Positions 33,958 to 42,658 are shown, numbered from the stretch's first letter. The stretch: DNA of 64,000 nucleotides from Streptomyces ochraceiscleroticus (GCF_000720485.1 NZ_JOAX01000009.1:124001-188000); one strand, 5' to 3'. The notes: generated by a model not told the origin, from the sequence alone. Program-made: numbers and translations.

Positions 33958-34242
33958 TTACCTGTCCTCCTCCCGCGGGAGGAGGGAGCCGAGGGGGCCC
34001 AGGTCGAGGTTGAGTTCGTCGCGGCCCAGGTCGTAGCGGGCGCAGAGTTCGTCCATCCGGCGTTCCAGCAGCATCAGCGTCGTGCCCATGCGCTCCTCCT
34101 GGTCCTCGGACAGGTCGCCCTGTTCGACGCGGCGCAGCGCCTGCCGCTCCATGAGCTGGTGCAGCAGCTCCACGACGGTCAGCACCAGTCGTACGAGGTC
34201 CCGCTCGACGCTCTCCTCGTCCAGTTCCACGCGCCTGCTCAC
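33958..34242 (-). CDS. gvpK: Gas vesicle protein GvpK
   Basis: 94 residues from a start at 34242 that overlaps the gvpS stop. VERDLVRLVLTVVELLHQLMERQALRRVEQGDLSEDQEERMGTTLMLLERRMDELCARYDL is the GvpK helical signature. GvpK is an accessory protein needed for vesicle assembly. It is last in the minus-strand operon and is followed by a strong hairpin. Confidence 0.92.
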   Translation of the reverse strand: MSRRVELDEESVERDLVRLVLTVVELLHQLMERQALRRVEQGDLSEDQEERMGTTLMLLERRMDELCARYDLGRDELNLDLGPLGSLLPREEDR

Positions 34243-34490
34243 GGTAGCCTCGCCTCCTCCACGTACACCGGTTCCGCCGCTCCCGCCCCGTCCGGGCCGA
34301 GTTCGGCGAACGGCGACGGGACGTTCTCGTTCACCGAGCTGATCAGGGCGCGCAGATCGACCCGAACGAGATCCACGTCCGCGATGCGCAGGGTGAGGTC
34401 GCCGGCGATCACCACGCCACCGGCGAGCAGCCGGTCGAGCAGATCGATCAGCGCGACGGGGGCCTGCGGGCCGGCGGCGGGAGTGCTCAT
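34239..34490 (-). CDS. gvpS: Gas vesicle protein GvpS (GvpA/J-like)
   Basis: 83 residues. ALIDLLDRLLAGGVVIAGDLTLRIADVDLVRVDLRALISSV is the GvpA/J-type amphipathic core, here without a long tail. In actinobacterial clusters this position between gvpL and gvpK is gvpS. It is probably a minor shell or nucleation component. Start and stop both overlap the neighbours (ATGA with gvpL, GTGA with gvpK). Confidence 0.88.
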   Translation of the reverse strand: MSTPAAGPQAPVALIDLLDRLLAGGVVIAGDLTLRIADVDLVRVDLRALISSVNENVPSPFAELGPDGAGAAEPVYVEEARLP

Positions 34491-35374
34491 GACGTGCTCC
34501 GTCCGGCCTCGTCGTCCGCGTCCGCCAGGTCGGTGAAGGAGTACGGGGCCCAGGGGCCGGTCAGTTCGATCCGCAGGGCGGGGGAGCGGGCCGCCAGCTC
34601 GCCGACCCGCTCGGCGAACGTGCCGGCTTCCTCGCGGCGTACCAAGTACGCGCCGTTGAGGAGATTCGGGCCGCGCGAGACGGCGGGGCGGGCGCCGGCC
34701 GGGGCGCGGCCGGCGGCGTCGGGTGCGCCGGACGCGGCGACGGCCTCGGCGAGCCGGCCGTCCTGCGGGCGGTGCAGCCGGCTGTGCTCGGCGGTACGCG
34801 CGAGGGCGTCGTGCACCGCCCGGGCCATTCCGTCGGCCTCGTGCAGCGCGGCGTCCCCGGCCTTGCGGTCCCGCAGCCGCCGCCGCAGGAACTCCCGCCC
34901 GGATTCGGCCTCGGGCGGCTTGCGGCCGTTCGGCTTGGGGTCACCCGGCTTGCGGTCGTCCGGGAGCTGCTGGGCGTACGCCTTCACGCCCCACTCCAGC
35001 CGGCCCTCGAGCCGGCTCAGCAGCCGCTCGAACCGCTGCGTGTGCGCGGCCAGCGCGGCCCGGACCGCGTCCTCGTCGCGGTACACCGTGACCAGCCGCA
35101 GCGGCAGCACGCCGACCGCCGCCGCGGTCTCGTCCACGACCCCCCGGTGCGCCCGCGCGGTCGCCTCCAGCCACGTCAGGTCCTCCAGGCGGTCGTGTAC
35201 CCCTGGCTGGTCGAACTCCGCGGCGGGCACGTCGGACACCAGCGCGGCCAGCGACCCCTCCGCCACGGTGCGCACGGGCGCGTCCCCGATGCCGAGCAGG
35301 CCGGCGGGCGGCCGGGCGCCGCGGTGAAGGACGGCGTAGGCGTACGTCAGCCGGCCGTCCTGGCGCGTGGTCAC
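34487..35374 (-). CDS. gvpL: Gas vesicle protein GvpL (GvpF/L family)
   Basis: 295 residues from a GTG at 35374. TYAYAVLHRGARPPAGLLGIGDAPVRTVAEGSLAALVSDVP begins the GvpF/L fold, VGVLPLRLVTVYRDEDAVRAALAAHTQRFERLLSRLEGRLEWGVKAY marks its middle, and RIELTGPWAPYSFTDL its end. A low-complexity insertion rich in Lys/Pro/Ala (about residues 140-240) separates the conserved halves. GvpF/L proteins bind GvpA and assist nucleation. Overlaps both neighbours. Confidence 0.92.
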   Translation of the reverse strand: MTTRQDGRLTYAYAVLHRGARPPAGLLGIGDAPVRTVAEGSLAALVSDVPAAEFDQPGVHDRLEDLTWLEATARAHRGVVDETAAAVGVLPLRLVTVYRDEDAVRAALAAHTQRFERLLSRLEGRLEWGVKAYAQQLPDDRKPGDPKPNGRKPPEAESGREFLRRRLRDRKAGDAALHEADGMARAVHDALARTAEHSRLHRPQDGRLAEAVAASGAPDAAGRAPAGARPAVSRGPNLLNGAYLVRREEAGTFAERVGELAARSPALRIELTGPWAPYSFTDLADADDEAGRSTS

Positions 35375-35772
35375 GGTGACTCCTCCTTCCGTTCCTCCAG
35401 AGCCCGTTCCTCCCGGGCGGCCTCCTCGCGGCTCTCCAGAGCGGCGAGGCGTTCCTTCAACTCGGCGTTTTCGCGGGCTAGTTCACGTTGTTCTCGGTTC
35501 CGGTCCCGGCGTTCCTGGGACAGTTCCTTGCGGCGGGCGCCGGACGACAGCGACGGGTCGTCGCGCCACCAGTCGATGCCCATCTCCTCGGCGCGCTCCA
35601 CCGAGGCCACGATCAGCCGCAGTTTGATGGTCAGCAGTTCGATGTCGAGCAGATTGATCCGGACATCGCCGACGATCACCACGCCCCTGTCCAGGACGCG
35701 TTCGAGGATGTCGGCGAGGTTGGCGCCGCCGCCGGCGCCGGGAGCGGGGTAGGACATGGGGTACGCGCTCAC
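35371..35772 (-). CDS. gvpJ: Gas vesicle protein GvpJ
   Basis: 133 residues from GTG 35772, overlapping the gvpZ stop. NLADILERVLDRGVVIVGDVRINLLDIELLTIKLRLIVASVERAEEMGIDWW is a GvpA-like core followed by a charged coiled-coil tail (RRKELSQERRDRNREQREL...LEERKEESP). GvpJ is a minor shell protein thought to cap or nucleate vesicles. Confidence 0.9.
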   Translation of the reverse strand: MSAYPMSYPAPGAGGGANLADILERVLDRGVVIVGDVRINLLDIELLTIKLRLIVASVERAEEMGIDWWRDDPSLSSGARRKELSQERRDRNREQRELARENAELKERLAALESREEAAREERALEERKEESP

Positions 35773-36755
35773 CTCACCCGTTCCGGCTCGAGCTCGGACT
35801 CGTCGGCAGGTTCGTCGGTGGGCTCGTCCTCTTCCTCGTCCTCGTAGGCGTACGCCTCTTCCTCGTCGTCCTCGTAGGCCCCGGTGTCGCCCTCGACCTC
35901 TTCGTCTTCCTCTTCCGTGCCGGTGTCTTCCGCTACCTCGTCCTCGTACGCGTACGCGTCGGCCGACCCCTCGTCCTCCTCGCGGGCCACCGCGTCCTCG
36001 TGGGACTCGACGACCTCACCGTCGCGGATCTCGCCGCGCCAGCCGTCGGTCGCCTCGGCGCGCAGCATCACGAAGCGGCGAAAGTGCTTGAGGTCGAGCC
36101 GGGCCCGCCGTCCCTGGGCACGCCACAGATTGCCGGTCCGCTCGAAGAGGCCCTTCGGGTAGTACTCGATGACCAGCAGGACGCGGGTCAGGTCCGGCGT
36201 CAGCTCGTGGAAGGTCACCACACCCTTGACGGACGCCTTCGCGCCCTGCGCCGACCAGGCGATGCGCCGGTCCGGTAGCTGCTCGGTGACGGTCGCGTCC
36301 CAACTGCGGCTGGACCAGAGGATCTTGGCGCGCCAGGTGGAGGTGGTGTCGCCGGTGCGCTCCACGTCCTGCACGCCCTTGGCGAAGGAGCTGAACTCCT
36401 GGAACTGCGTCCACTGGTCGTACGCGGTGCGCAGCGGCACCCCGACATCCGTGTCCTCGACGACGGTGACGAACCGTCCGGTCCCGGTGCCCGTCCGCCT
36501 GCCGCCGCTGCCGCCGCGTACCAGCCGGCCGAGACCGCGGCCGAGGCTGAGGCCGATCCCGGGGCCGTTGCCCTCGGCCATGTCCTGCAGCCGGGTCGTC
36601 GCGGCGCCCAGCTTCCGGCCGCCGGCGATCAGCAGCCGCTGGGCCTGGGCCGCGGCGAACGCGGTGGCCTCCTCCTTGAGCCGGTCGGTGGCCGGGCTGC
36701 GGGCGATGCTCTCCTTGAGGAGGGCGGTGGTGCCGCCCTGTTTCTGGTCAGCCAT
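35769..36755 (-). CDS. gvpZ: Gas vesicle cluster SRPBCC-domain protein GvpZ
   Basis: 328 residues from ATG 36755, overlapping the gvpY stop by eight bases. N-terminal helical part, then an SRPBCC (START-like) domain at about 95-245: FVTVVEDTDVGVPLRTAYDQWTQFQEFSSFAKGVQDVERT ... WSSRSWDATVTEQLPDRRIAWSAQGAKASVKGVVTFHEL. The last 75 residues are almost all Glu, Asp, Ala and Tyr, a strongly acidic tail. SRPBCC proteins sit at this place (gvpZ) in Streptomyces clusters; a lipid or hydrophobic ligand is likely but unknown. Confidence 0.85.
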   Translation of the reverse strand: MADQKQGGTTALLKESIARSPATDRLKEEATAFAAAQAQRLLIAGGRKLGAATTRLQDMAEGNGPGIGLSLGRGLGRLVRGGSGGRRTGTGTGRFVTVVEDTDVGVPLRTAYDQWTQFQEFSSFAKGVQDVERTGDTTSTWRAKILWSSRSWDATVTEQLPDRRIAWSAQGAKASVKGVVTFHELTPDLTRVLLVIEYYPKGLFERTGNLWRAQGRRARLDLKHFRRFVMLRAEATDGWRGEIRDGEVVESHEDAVAREEDEGSADAYAYEDEVAEDTGTEEEDEEVEGDTGAYEDDEEEAYAYEDEEEDEPTDEPADESELEPERVR

Positions 36756-37344
36756 CGGTACGCTCCCGGCTCCGGCCGGACTGCTTCCCGGACTGCTTGG
36801 CGGCCGGCTTGGCGGCGGTCCGGGGACCGGGCCTCGTCGCCCCGGACTTGGCCGTACCCGTCCGCTCCGTTGCGGCCTTCTTGGCGCGCCGGGCCCGTTG
36901 GGCGGCCGGCGTCGCCTTGGTGGCCTTCTTGCGAGGTGTGGGCTCGGGGGCGGGCTCGTCCTCCCGCTCCTCCGGCTCCTCCCGCGGGGCGGGCTCGTCG
37001 TCCTCGGCCCGCGTCTCCTCCGCACCGCTGCCGAGCCGTTCCTGGACGCCCGCGGTGCGCGCGTGCAGGCTGTCCGCCAGTCCGTCGATGCGACGGCTGA
37101 CGAACGCGCTCGCCGCCGCGCGGCCCACTCCGCCCAGATCGTCCCGCAACTGGTCGCGCAGCTCCGCGAGCTGCGGGTCGGCCTTCAGCCGCTCGTCCAC
37201 CAGGCCCAGCAGCCGCTGCGGGTCGAGCTGCAGCCGCCGTCCCAGGACCACGCCGCCGACGCTGAGGGCGAGCTTCGCCTTCTTCGTGCGGCCCAGTACG
37301 TATCCGCCTGCGACGGCCAGTGCCAGTGCCGCCCGGTTGTTCAT
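36748..37344 (-). CDS. gvpY: Gas vesicle cluster protein GvpY
   Basis: 198 residues. The N-terminus MNNRAALALAVAGGYVLGRTKKAKLALSVGGVVLGRRL is hydrophobic and could touch a membrane or the vesicle shell. The middle is charged helix; the C-terminus from about residue 125 is Lys/Ala/Pro-rich (RKKATKATPAAQRARRAKKAA). By gene order it is GvpY, whose role is unknown; such proteins are sometimes wrongly annotated as DNA primase because of the basic tail. Confidence 0.8.
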   Translation of the reverse strand: MNNRAALALAVAGGYVLGRTKKAKLALSVGGVVLGRRLQLDPQRLLGLVDERLKADPQLAELRDQLRDDLGGVGRAAASAFVSRRIDGLADSLHARTAGVQERLGSGAEETRAEDDEPAPREEPEEREDEPAPEPTPRKKATKATPAAQRARRAKKAATERTGTAKSGATRPGPRTAAKPAAKQSGKQSGRSRERTDG

Positions 37345-37366
37345 CTCAACCGTCTCCTCGTCCTTC

Positions 37367-37615
37367 TCACAGTCCTCGGTGCCGCTGTTCCCGCGCTGCC
37401 TCCAGCCGGTCCAGCAGCTCGTCCTCGCGCCGGTCGAACTCCGCCTCGTCGATCAGGCCGTCGTCCAACTCCTGCGCCAGTGCCCGCAGTTCGTGCTGAA
37501 TGACCCCGGGATCGTGGTACTGCCGCTCCGCCTCGGCGACGAGCTGGCGCAGTACCCACCCGGTGCCGCGCACCGGCGCCGCGGGCAGCAGCAGTACTTC
37601 CTTGAGCAGGCCCAT
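37367..37615 (-). CDS. gvpG: Gas vesicle protein GvpG
   Basis: 82 residues, the family length. MGLLKEVLLLPAAPVRGTGWVLRQLVAEAERQYHDP and ELRALAQELDDGLIDEAEFDRREDELLDRL are the GvpG signature. Its start overlaps the gvpF stop by one base. It is an accessory protein of vesicle assembly. Confidence 0.92.
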   Translation of the reverse strand: MGLLKEVLLLPAAPVRGTGWVLRQLVAEAERQYHDPGVIQHELRALAQELDDGLIDEAEFDRREDELLDRLEAAREQRHRGL

Positions 37616-38367
37616 CAGCCGCGGCTCGCGTGTTCGGCGGCCGGCTGGGCCGGGCGCACGAAGCTGTACGGCGGCAGCGGACCGTTCACCAGCAGCTCGA
37701 GCTGCGGCTGTTCCTCGGCGAGCCGGTGCGCCGCTTCGGTGAAGGGCGCGGTCTCCGTCCGCGGCAGGAGGAACGAGAGGTTCACCAGCCAGCCCGTCCC
37801 CTCGGGGCCCGGTGCCGACTGCTCCGCCAGCGGTGCCAGGGCCCGCTCGACCGTGTGCGCGTCGTGCACCTCGCGGGCCCGTACGGCATTGGCCACCAGC
37901 TCGCCCAGCTGCACCCGCTCGGGGTAATCGCCCCCGCCGGACGCCTGCAGGGCCTCCGTGAGGCGGCGGACCTCCGGCTCGTCGTCGACGACGAGCCGCA
38001 GCACGGCTTCCTCGCGGTGCGCCGCCTTGACGTTGAACTCCACGCGGCCGGTCAGCTCGGCGAGCTGCGTCTTGTAGTGCTCGGTGTGCTCGCCGAGTGC
38101 GCCGCGCACCGCGTCGTCGTCCGTCGAGAGGGAGCCGAAGCGCAGCGGCAGCACCGCGCCCGCGTTGCCCGTCTCGGTGAGGACGTGCTGGTGGGCCAGC
38201 AGGTCGCGGCGCTTGGGGCGCAGCCCGTCGGGGCAGTCGCTGACCACGGCGGCCAGCTCGCCGGCCCGTATGATCCGCACCGGGCGCGGCGGGTCGCCGA
38301 CGCCCAGTACCGGCTTCTCGGGGGCGGGGTGGTCGGCGTGCGCGATGCCGTAGATATAGGTCGTCAT
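37615..38367 (-). CDS. gvpF: Gas vesicle protein GvpF (GvpF/L family)
   Basis: 250 residues from ATG 38367, which overlaps the gvpA stop as TGATG; the frame is open upstream but that is gvpA's shadow. [86 protein letters not shown] and LLVNGPLPPYSFV are typical. It is the first of two GvpF/L proteins in the cluster and would bind GvpA before assembly. Confidence 0.93.
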   Translation of the reverse strand: MTTYIYGIAHADHPAPEKPVLGVGDPPRPVRIIRAGELAAVVSDCPDGLRPKRRDLLAHQHVLTETGNAGAVLPLRFGSLSTDDDAVRGALGEHTEHYKTQLAELTGRVEFNVKAAHREEAVLRLVVDDEPEVRRLTEALQASGGGDYPERVQLGELVANAVRAREVHDAHTVERALAPLAEQSAPGPEGTGWLVNLSFLLPRTETAPFTEAAHRLAEEQPQLELLVNGPLPPYSFVRPAQPAAEHASRG

Positions 38368-38813
38368 CAGCTCTCCTCCTTCTTGCGGGAGCTGGTGGCG
38401 GTGCGCCGCGGGCGGCGCGGCTCTTCGTCGCCGGACCTGCCGGAGGCCGCTTCCCGGCCCTGGCCGATGGCGTCGGCGAAGGTCTCGGCGGCGCCCGAGA
38501 GCGCGCCCTTGCTCTTGCCGCGCGCGCCGGACTCGGTGATCTCGCCGACCAGGTCGGGCAGGCCGGGCTCCTTCTTGGGGCCGGACTCCAGGTCCAGCCG
38601 GTTGCACGCCTCGGCGAACCGCAGATAGGTGTCCACGCTCGCCACCACGACCCGTACGTCGATCTTGAGGATCTCGATGCCGACCAGGGAGACGCGCACG
38701 AACGCGTCGATCACCAGTCCGCGGTCCAGCACCAGCTCCAGTACGTCGTACAGTCCGCTGGTGCCACCACCGCCTCGGCTGCCTCCTTCTTGTTGAGCGG
38801 GAACCACAGTCAT
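38367..38813 (-). CDS. gvpA: Gas vesicle structural protein GvpA
   Basis: 148 residues, longer than the about 70 of cyanobacterial GvpA, as usual in Streptomyces. The core [54 protein letters not shown] forms the shell. The C-terminal 70 residues are hydrophilic and end in [16 protein letters not shown]. It follows gvpO by two bases and overlaps gvpF. Confidence 0.93.
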   Translation of the reverse strand: MTVVPAQQEGGSRGGGGTSGLYDVLELVLDRGLVIDAFVRVSLVGIEILKIDVRVVVASVDTYLRFAEACNRLDLESGPKKEPGLPDLVGEITESGARGKSKGALSGAAETFADAIGQGREAASGRSGDEEPRRPRRTATSSRKKEES

Positions 38814-38815
38814 CT

Positions 38816-39124
38816 CTACGGGTTTCCTTTCGCGCGCTCGTAGCGGCCGACGCGCCGGTACCCGGTGAGCACCCCCTCCTCATCGAGGGTCAGCTCATAG
38901 AGCGCCATCAGGCTCATCGTGTCGGGCACCCTGGCGAGCTCCAGTACTTCCGCTTCCAGGAGCCAGCCGTCCCCGGTCCGCTCGAACCGGGTCACGGTCT
39001 CGGGGTGCAGTCCGGTGAGCTCGGCGAGCTGGGCGCGCGCCGCGCGCATCAGCTCGGGCAGTGCCAGGCCCTTCGCGGGGCCCCGGCCGTCGCCTTCATC
39101 CGGTGTCGTTGCTTTGTGCGTCAT
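38816..39124 (-). CDS. gvpO: Gas vesicle protein GvpO
   Basis: 102 residues from ATG 39124; a longer in-frame start has no good ribosome site. [78 protein letters not shown] is the GvpO family. It is first in the ten-gene operon; in haloarchaea GvpO affects vesicle gene expression. A SigB-like element lies about 60 bases upstream. Confidence 0.92.
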   Translation of the reverse strand: MTHKATTPDEGDGRGPAKGLALPELMRAARAQLAELTGLHPETVTRFERTGDGWLLEAEVLELARVPDTMSLMALYELTLDEEGVLTGYRRVGRYERAKGNP

Positions 39125-39187
39125 GAAGTCATCTCTGTGGAGCTTCTCCGTCCGGGCGTCTCCGCCGGGAAGTCCGTGTCGCACCGA

Positions 39188-39212
39188 GTACCGCTAAGGG
39201 GCGAGGGGAAAC
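39188..39212 (-). promoter_or_regulatory. SigB-like promoter before the gas vesicle operon (GTTT-N15-CGGTAC)
   Basis: On the minus strand GTTT (39212-39209) is followed after 15 bases by CGGTAC (39193-39188), differing from GGGTAC at one position. It lies 64 bases before the gvpO start. No other promoter stands out in the 257-base spacer to the divergent SDR gene. Confidence 0.55.
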
Positions 39213-39284
39213 CCATGTGCCCCCGCCGGTTCCTACCGCCCGTCCCGGTGCCGGGTCGCCGATCTTCACGGGCGACCCGATGAT

Positions 39285-39310
39285 GGATTGAGGCCCGCCG
39301 GGCGGGGGAC
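39285..39310 (+). promoter_or_regulatory. Promoter-like element (GGAT-N16-GGGGAC) before the SDR gene
   Basis: GGAT at 39285-39288 and GGGGAC at 39305-39310. The sequence around it, GATGATGGATTGAGGCCCGC and the following GGCGGGGGACCCG, closely matches 21277-21310 before another gene. Confidence 0.35.
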
Positions 39311-39381
39311 CCGGCGACCAGCCGAAGGGGACGGCTGTCCAACGAATCCGGTCCACGGTCAATGCGGAGCAGGAGGCATCA

Positions 39382-40311
39382 GTGGCCGCGCAACCCCACG
39401 ACCACCACGACGACGCGGGGAGCGGCGCCCGGAAGGGGCAGCCGCAGAACCCCAGGGAGAAGCACCCGCAGCCCGACTTTCCCGCGCAGGAGCAGGAGCA
39501 CCCCGGCTGGACCGGTCCGATGGACCCGCCACCGGACCACGGTGAGGACTCCTACCGCGGCAGCGGCCTGCTGACGGACCGCAAGGCACTGCTGACCGGC
39601 GGCGACTCGGGCATCGGCCGCGCGGTGGCGCTGGCCTTCGCGCGCGAGGGCGCCGACGTGCTCTTCACCCATCTGCCCGAGGAGGCCGACGAGGCTCGCG
39701 AGACCTCCCGGCTCATCGAGGAAGCGGGCCGGAAGGCCGTCGCGGTCTCCTGCGACATCCGCGAGGAGGCCGAGTGCCGCCGGCTCGTGGAGCGGACGGT
39801 CGCGGAGTTCGGCCGGATCGACATCCTGGTGAACAACGCGGCGTACCAGATGTCCCAGCCGGACGGCATCCAGGCCATCAGCACCGAGCAGTTCGACCGG
39901 GTGCTGCGCACCAACCTCTACGGCATGTTCTGGCTGTGCAAGATGTCGCTGCCGCACATGCCCAGGGGCGGCTCGATCATCAACACCACGTCCGTGCAGG
40001 GCTACAAGCCCAGTCCGCACCTGCTGGACTACGCGACGACCAAGGGCGCCATCGTCACCTTCACGCAGGGGCTCGCCCAGATGCTTGCCTCCGACGGCGT
40101 CCGCGTGAACGCCGTCGCTCCGGGGCCCGTCTGGACGCCGCTGATCCCGGCGACGATGCCGGACACCGTGGAGTTCGGCAAGCAGGCGCCGCTGGGCCGC
40201 CCGGCACAGCCCGCCGAGATGGCGCCGGCCTATGTGTTCCTCGCGTCCGAGCACGCCTCGTTCATCACCGCCGAGATCGTGAACGCCACCGGCGGCACCC
40301 CGCTGCCCTGA
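39382..40311 (+). CDS. SDR-family oxidoreductase, general-stress type (YghA/YdaD-like)
   Basis: 309 residues from GTG 39382, six bases after AGGAGG. A disordered N-terminus (QPHDHHDDAGSGARKGQPQNPREKHPQPDFPAQEQEHPGW) precedes the Rossmann fold ALLTGGDSGIGRAVALAFAREGADV, VNNAAYQMSQ, NTTSVQGYKPSPHLLDYATTKGAI (Ser, Tyr, Lys) and NAVAPGPVWTPLIPATM. The extended N-terminus and gxxQxxPG-like stretch mark the stress-related aldehyde/alcohol dehydrogenase subgroup. The stop overlaps the next start as TGATG. Confidence 0.88.
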   Translation: MAAQPHDHHDDAGSGARKGQPQNPREKHPQPDFPAQEQEHPGWTGPMDPPPDHGEDSYRGSGLLTDRKALLTGGDSGIGRAVALAFAREGADVLFTHLPEEADEARETSRLIEEAGRKAVAVSCDIREEAECRRLVERTVAEFGRIDILVNNAAYQMSQPDGIQAISTEQFDRVLRTNLYGMFWLCKMSLPHMPRGGSIINTTSVQGYKPSPHLLDYATTKGAIVTFTQGLAQMLASDGVRVNAVAPGPVWTPLIPATMPDTVEFGKQAPLGRPAQPAEMAPAYVFLASEHASFITAEIVNATGGTPLP

Positions 40312-41468
40312 TGGGCTGGTGGCGCTGGATCGGGTGGGAGGCCGCCGCCGTCCTGCGCGCCGCGCGCAGCGCGGTGACCGGCCCGGGGCCCGAACGGGAC
40401 GCGGCGGTGCAGTCGCTGAAGGCGGCGGCCGCCGCCGCGCTCGCCTGGGCCGTGACGGGCTGGTGGTGGGGCGCGCCGATGGCGCTGATGGCGCCGTGGA
40501 CGGCGGTCGTGCTGGTGGAGAGCACCGTCTACCGGTCGGTGCGGTCCGGGCTGCAGCAGCTGGCGGTGATCGCGGCCGGCACGGTCATCGCGGCGGGCGC
40601 GGCGACGCTGACCGGCAACAAGATGGCCGCGATGGTGCTCGCCCTGCCGCTCACGGTCCTGCTGGGCAATTACGCGCGCTTCGGGCAGCAGGGCATGTAC
40701 GCGTCCACGACGGCGCTGTTCGTGCTGGCCTACGGCTCGTACTCGTTGTACGACATCGGGCACCGGCTGCTGGAGTCGGTCATCGGCGCGGCCATCGGGA
40801 TCACGGTGAACGCCCTGGTCCTCCCGCCGGTGCACGCCCGCAGCGTGCGGCACATGCTCTACACACTGCCGCGGGACAGCGCCCACCTGCTGCACACCAT
40901 CGCCGACGGGCTGCGGGAGGCGGGCGACGAGGGGTACAGCCACCAGGACGCCGAGACCTGGCAGGACCGGGCCCGGCGGCTCGCCAACGCCGTCACCGAC
41001 CTGCACACCGCGCGGAGCTGGGACCAGGAGAGCTACCGCCTCAACCCCGGTTACCGGCTGCGCCGTCGCGGCCGCGCGGCGCCGTCGGCGGACTGGGACG
41101 AGACCTGGGACGGGATCAGTGAGCACCTCAAGACGCTCACCCGGACGCTGCGCGAGGCGGCCCCCGACCGTAACGACCTGGCTCCGCCGCCGTCCGGCGC
41201 GCTCGGCCTGGCCGCCGATGTGCTGGACGCGGCGGGGGAGGTCTGCGAACACGACCTGCACCTGCTCGATGAGGGGCCGGAGAAGGAGCGCGAGGGCCGG
41301 CGGGCCGCGGACCTGGAGCGCGCGTGGGAGGCGCACGGCCGGCTCAAGGACTGGCTGCCGGAGCTGGACGGGGACTCCTCCGTCTCGCTCGGCGGCCTGG
41401 TCGCGGAGATGCAGCGGCTGCTCTACGCGCTCGGACCGCAACTGGCGCTGAAGTCCCGGGCGGCGTGA
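40311..41468 (+). CDS. FUSC/aromatic-acid-exporter-like membrane protein
   Basis: 385 residues from ATG 40311, overlapping the SDR stop. The N-terminal 190 residues hold five to six helices: AAAAALAWAVTGWWWGAPMALMAPWTAVVLVESTVYRSVRSGLQQLAVIAAGTVIAAGAATL ... MVLALPLTVLLGNY ... GIGHRLLESVIGAAIGITVNALVLPPVHARSV. This is the FUSC half-unit seen in ArAE/YccS-type exporters. The C-terminal 190 residues are soluble and helical. The co-transcribed SDR suggests stress-linked export, but the substrate is unknown. Confidence 0.82.
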   Translation: MGWWRWIGWEAAAVLRAARSAVTGPGPERDAAVQSLKAAAAAALAWAVTGWWWGAPMALMAPWTAVVLVESTVYRSVRSGLQQLAVIAAGTVIAAGAATLTGNKMAAMVLALPLTVLLGNYARFGQQGMYASTTALFVLAYGSYSLYDIGHRLLESVIGAAIGITVNALVLPPVHARSVRHMLYTLPRDSAHLLHTIADGLREAGDEGYSHQDAETWQDRARRLANAVTDLHTARSWDQESYRLNPGYRLRRRGRAAPSADWDETWDGISEHLKTLTRTLREAAPDRNDLAPPPSGALGLAADVLDAAGEVCEHDLHLLDEGPEKEREGRRAADLERAWEAHGRLKDWLPELDGDSSVSLGGLVAEMQRLLYALGPQLALKSRAA

Positions 41469-41501
41469 GGAGGGGCCGGTCGGCGGAGCCCCGAGGCGGC
41501 G

Positions 41502-42416
41502 TCAGGAAGCCCTCTTCTTCTTCTGATTCTGAGGGGTCTTCTGTTTCTGAGGCGCCTTATGGCTCTGCTGGGTCTTCTGGCCCGACCGGCTCTTCGTGCT
41601 CTTCTGGGCGCGCTTCTTCGTGCCGCCCCCGGAGCTGCCGCCCTTCGCCCGGTCCACGCTGGCCTGCAGGGCCTCGCGCAGGTCGATGACGTTGGTCGCC
41701 TTCGGCGCAGGCTCGGCCTTCTCCACCGTCTCGCCGGTGCGCTTGGCCTCCACGAGCCGCTGCACCTTCTCCTGGTACGTGTCGTGGTACTCGTCCGGGT
41801 CCCAGTCGACGGACAGCGCGTCGATGAGCTGGACCGCGGTGTCCAGCTCCTTCTTGTCCGGCTTGGTGCGCCCCGGCAGCGTCGGCAGTTCCTTGTGCGG
41901 GTCGCGGACCTCGTCGGCCCAGTGCAGCGTGTGCAGGGCGAGGATGTCGTCCTCGGCCTTCACGGCGACGAGGTACTCGCGGTTGCGCATCACGAAGGTG
42001 GCGATGCCGGCCTTGTTCGCCTTCGCCAGCGCCTCCCGCAGCAGGCCGTAGACCTTGGCGTACTCCTTGCTCTTGGGCGCGAGGTAGTACGTCTTGTCGA
42101 AGAAGATCGGCGCGACCGCGTCCAGGTCGACGAAGCCGGTGATCTCCAGCGACTTGGAGCGGCCCGGCGCGATCTCGTCCAGCTCCTCCGGCTCGACGAG
42201 CACGTACTCGTCTCCGGCGTCATAGCCCTTGACGATGTCGTCGTACGCGACTTCCTTGCCGGTGCGTTCGTTGACCCGCTTGTTGCGCACCCGGTCGGAG
42301 GTGCCGCGCTGGAGCTGGTGGAAGTGGACCGTGTGGCTCTCCGTCGCGGTCACCAGTTGGACCGGCAGGGAGACCAGCCCGAACGAGAGCGCACCGGCCC
42401 AGACAGCATGTGCCAC
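41502..42416 (-). CDS. ku: Ku protein, non-homologous end joining
   Basis: 304 residues from GTG 42416 behind [96 protein letters not shown] is the bacterial Ku core. The last 55 residues are a Lys/Gln/Ser-rich tail ([20 protein letters not shown]), which in Ku proteins extends DNA binding. It homodimerises on broken ends and recruits the ligase encoded at 23669. Divergent from nothing; the upstream gap holds an inverted repeat and an outward-facing promoter-like element. Confidence 0.94.
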   Translation of the reverse strand: MAHAVWAGALSFGLVSLPVQLVTATESHTVHFHQLQRGTSDRVRNKRVNERTGKEVAYDDIVKGYDAGDEYVLVEPEELDEIAPGRSKSLEITGFVDLDAVAPIFFDKTYYLAPKSKEYAKVYGLLREALAKANKAGIATFVMRNREYLVAVKAEDDILALHTLHWADEVRDPHKELPTLPGRTKPDKKELDTAVQLIDALSVDWDPDEYHDTYQEKVQRLVEAKRTGETVEKAEPAPKATNVIDLREALQASVDRAKGGSSGGGTKKRAQKSTKSRSGQKTQQSHKAPQKQKTPQNQKKKRAS

Positions 42417-42468
42417 GTACCGCCACCTCCTCGCCTCCCATCGCACCCCGTACCAGTGGGGTCCGCAT

Positions 42469-42498
42469 CCCGGTGTGCGCCGTACGGAGCACACCGGG
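42469..42498. other. Inverted repeat upstream of ku
   Basis: CCCGGTGTGC (42469-42478) and GCACACCGGG (42489-42498), perfect 10-bp arms around ten bases, 53 bases before the ku start. It could be an operator for ku or for the outward promoter-like element at 42510. Confidence 0.55.
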
Positions 42499-42509
42499 GG
42501 AGGGTGGAG

Positions 42510-42609
42510 GTTTGGGCTCCCAGGAGCGTGGCACTCGGCTTCCCGGCCGAGCGGCCGGTCATGGGAGAGATGGGAACCGCCGGGCCGGAGGGGAGAATCC
42601 GGCCCGGCG
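42510..42609 (+). ncRNA. Candidate small RNA unit B: SigB-like promoter followed by strong hairpin
   Basis: GTTT (42510-42513), 15 bases, TGGCAC (42529-42534), then 43 bases later a hairpin CGCCGGGCCGG (42578-42588) / CCGGCCCGGCG (42599-42609). The stretch includes CATGGG and GATGGGAA. A homologous arrangement lies at 46534-46630. No plus-strand gene follows for more than 3 kb, so a short untranslated transcript of about 70 bases is the simplest reading. No transcript evidence is available. Confidence 0.35.
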
Positions 42610-42658
42610 CAACCCTTGCCGGGGGAAGGACGGCCGCGCCGGGCCGCCCCACGCGAGG

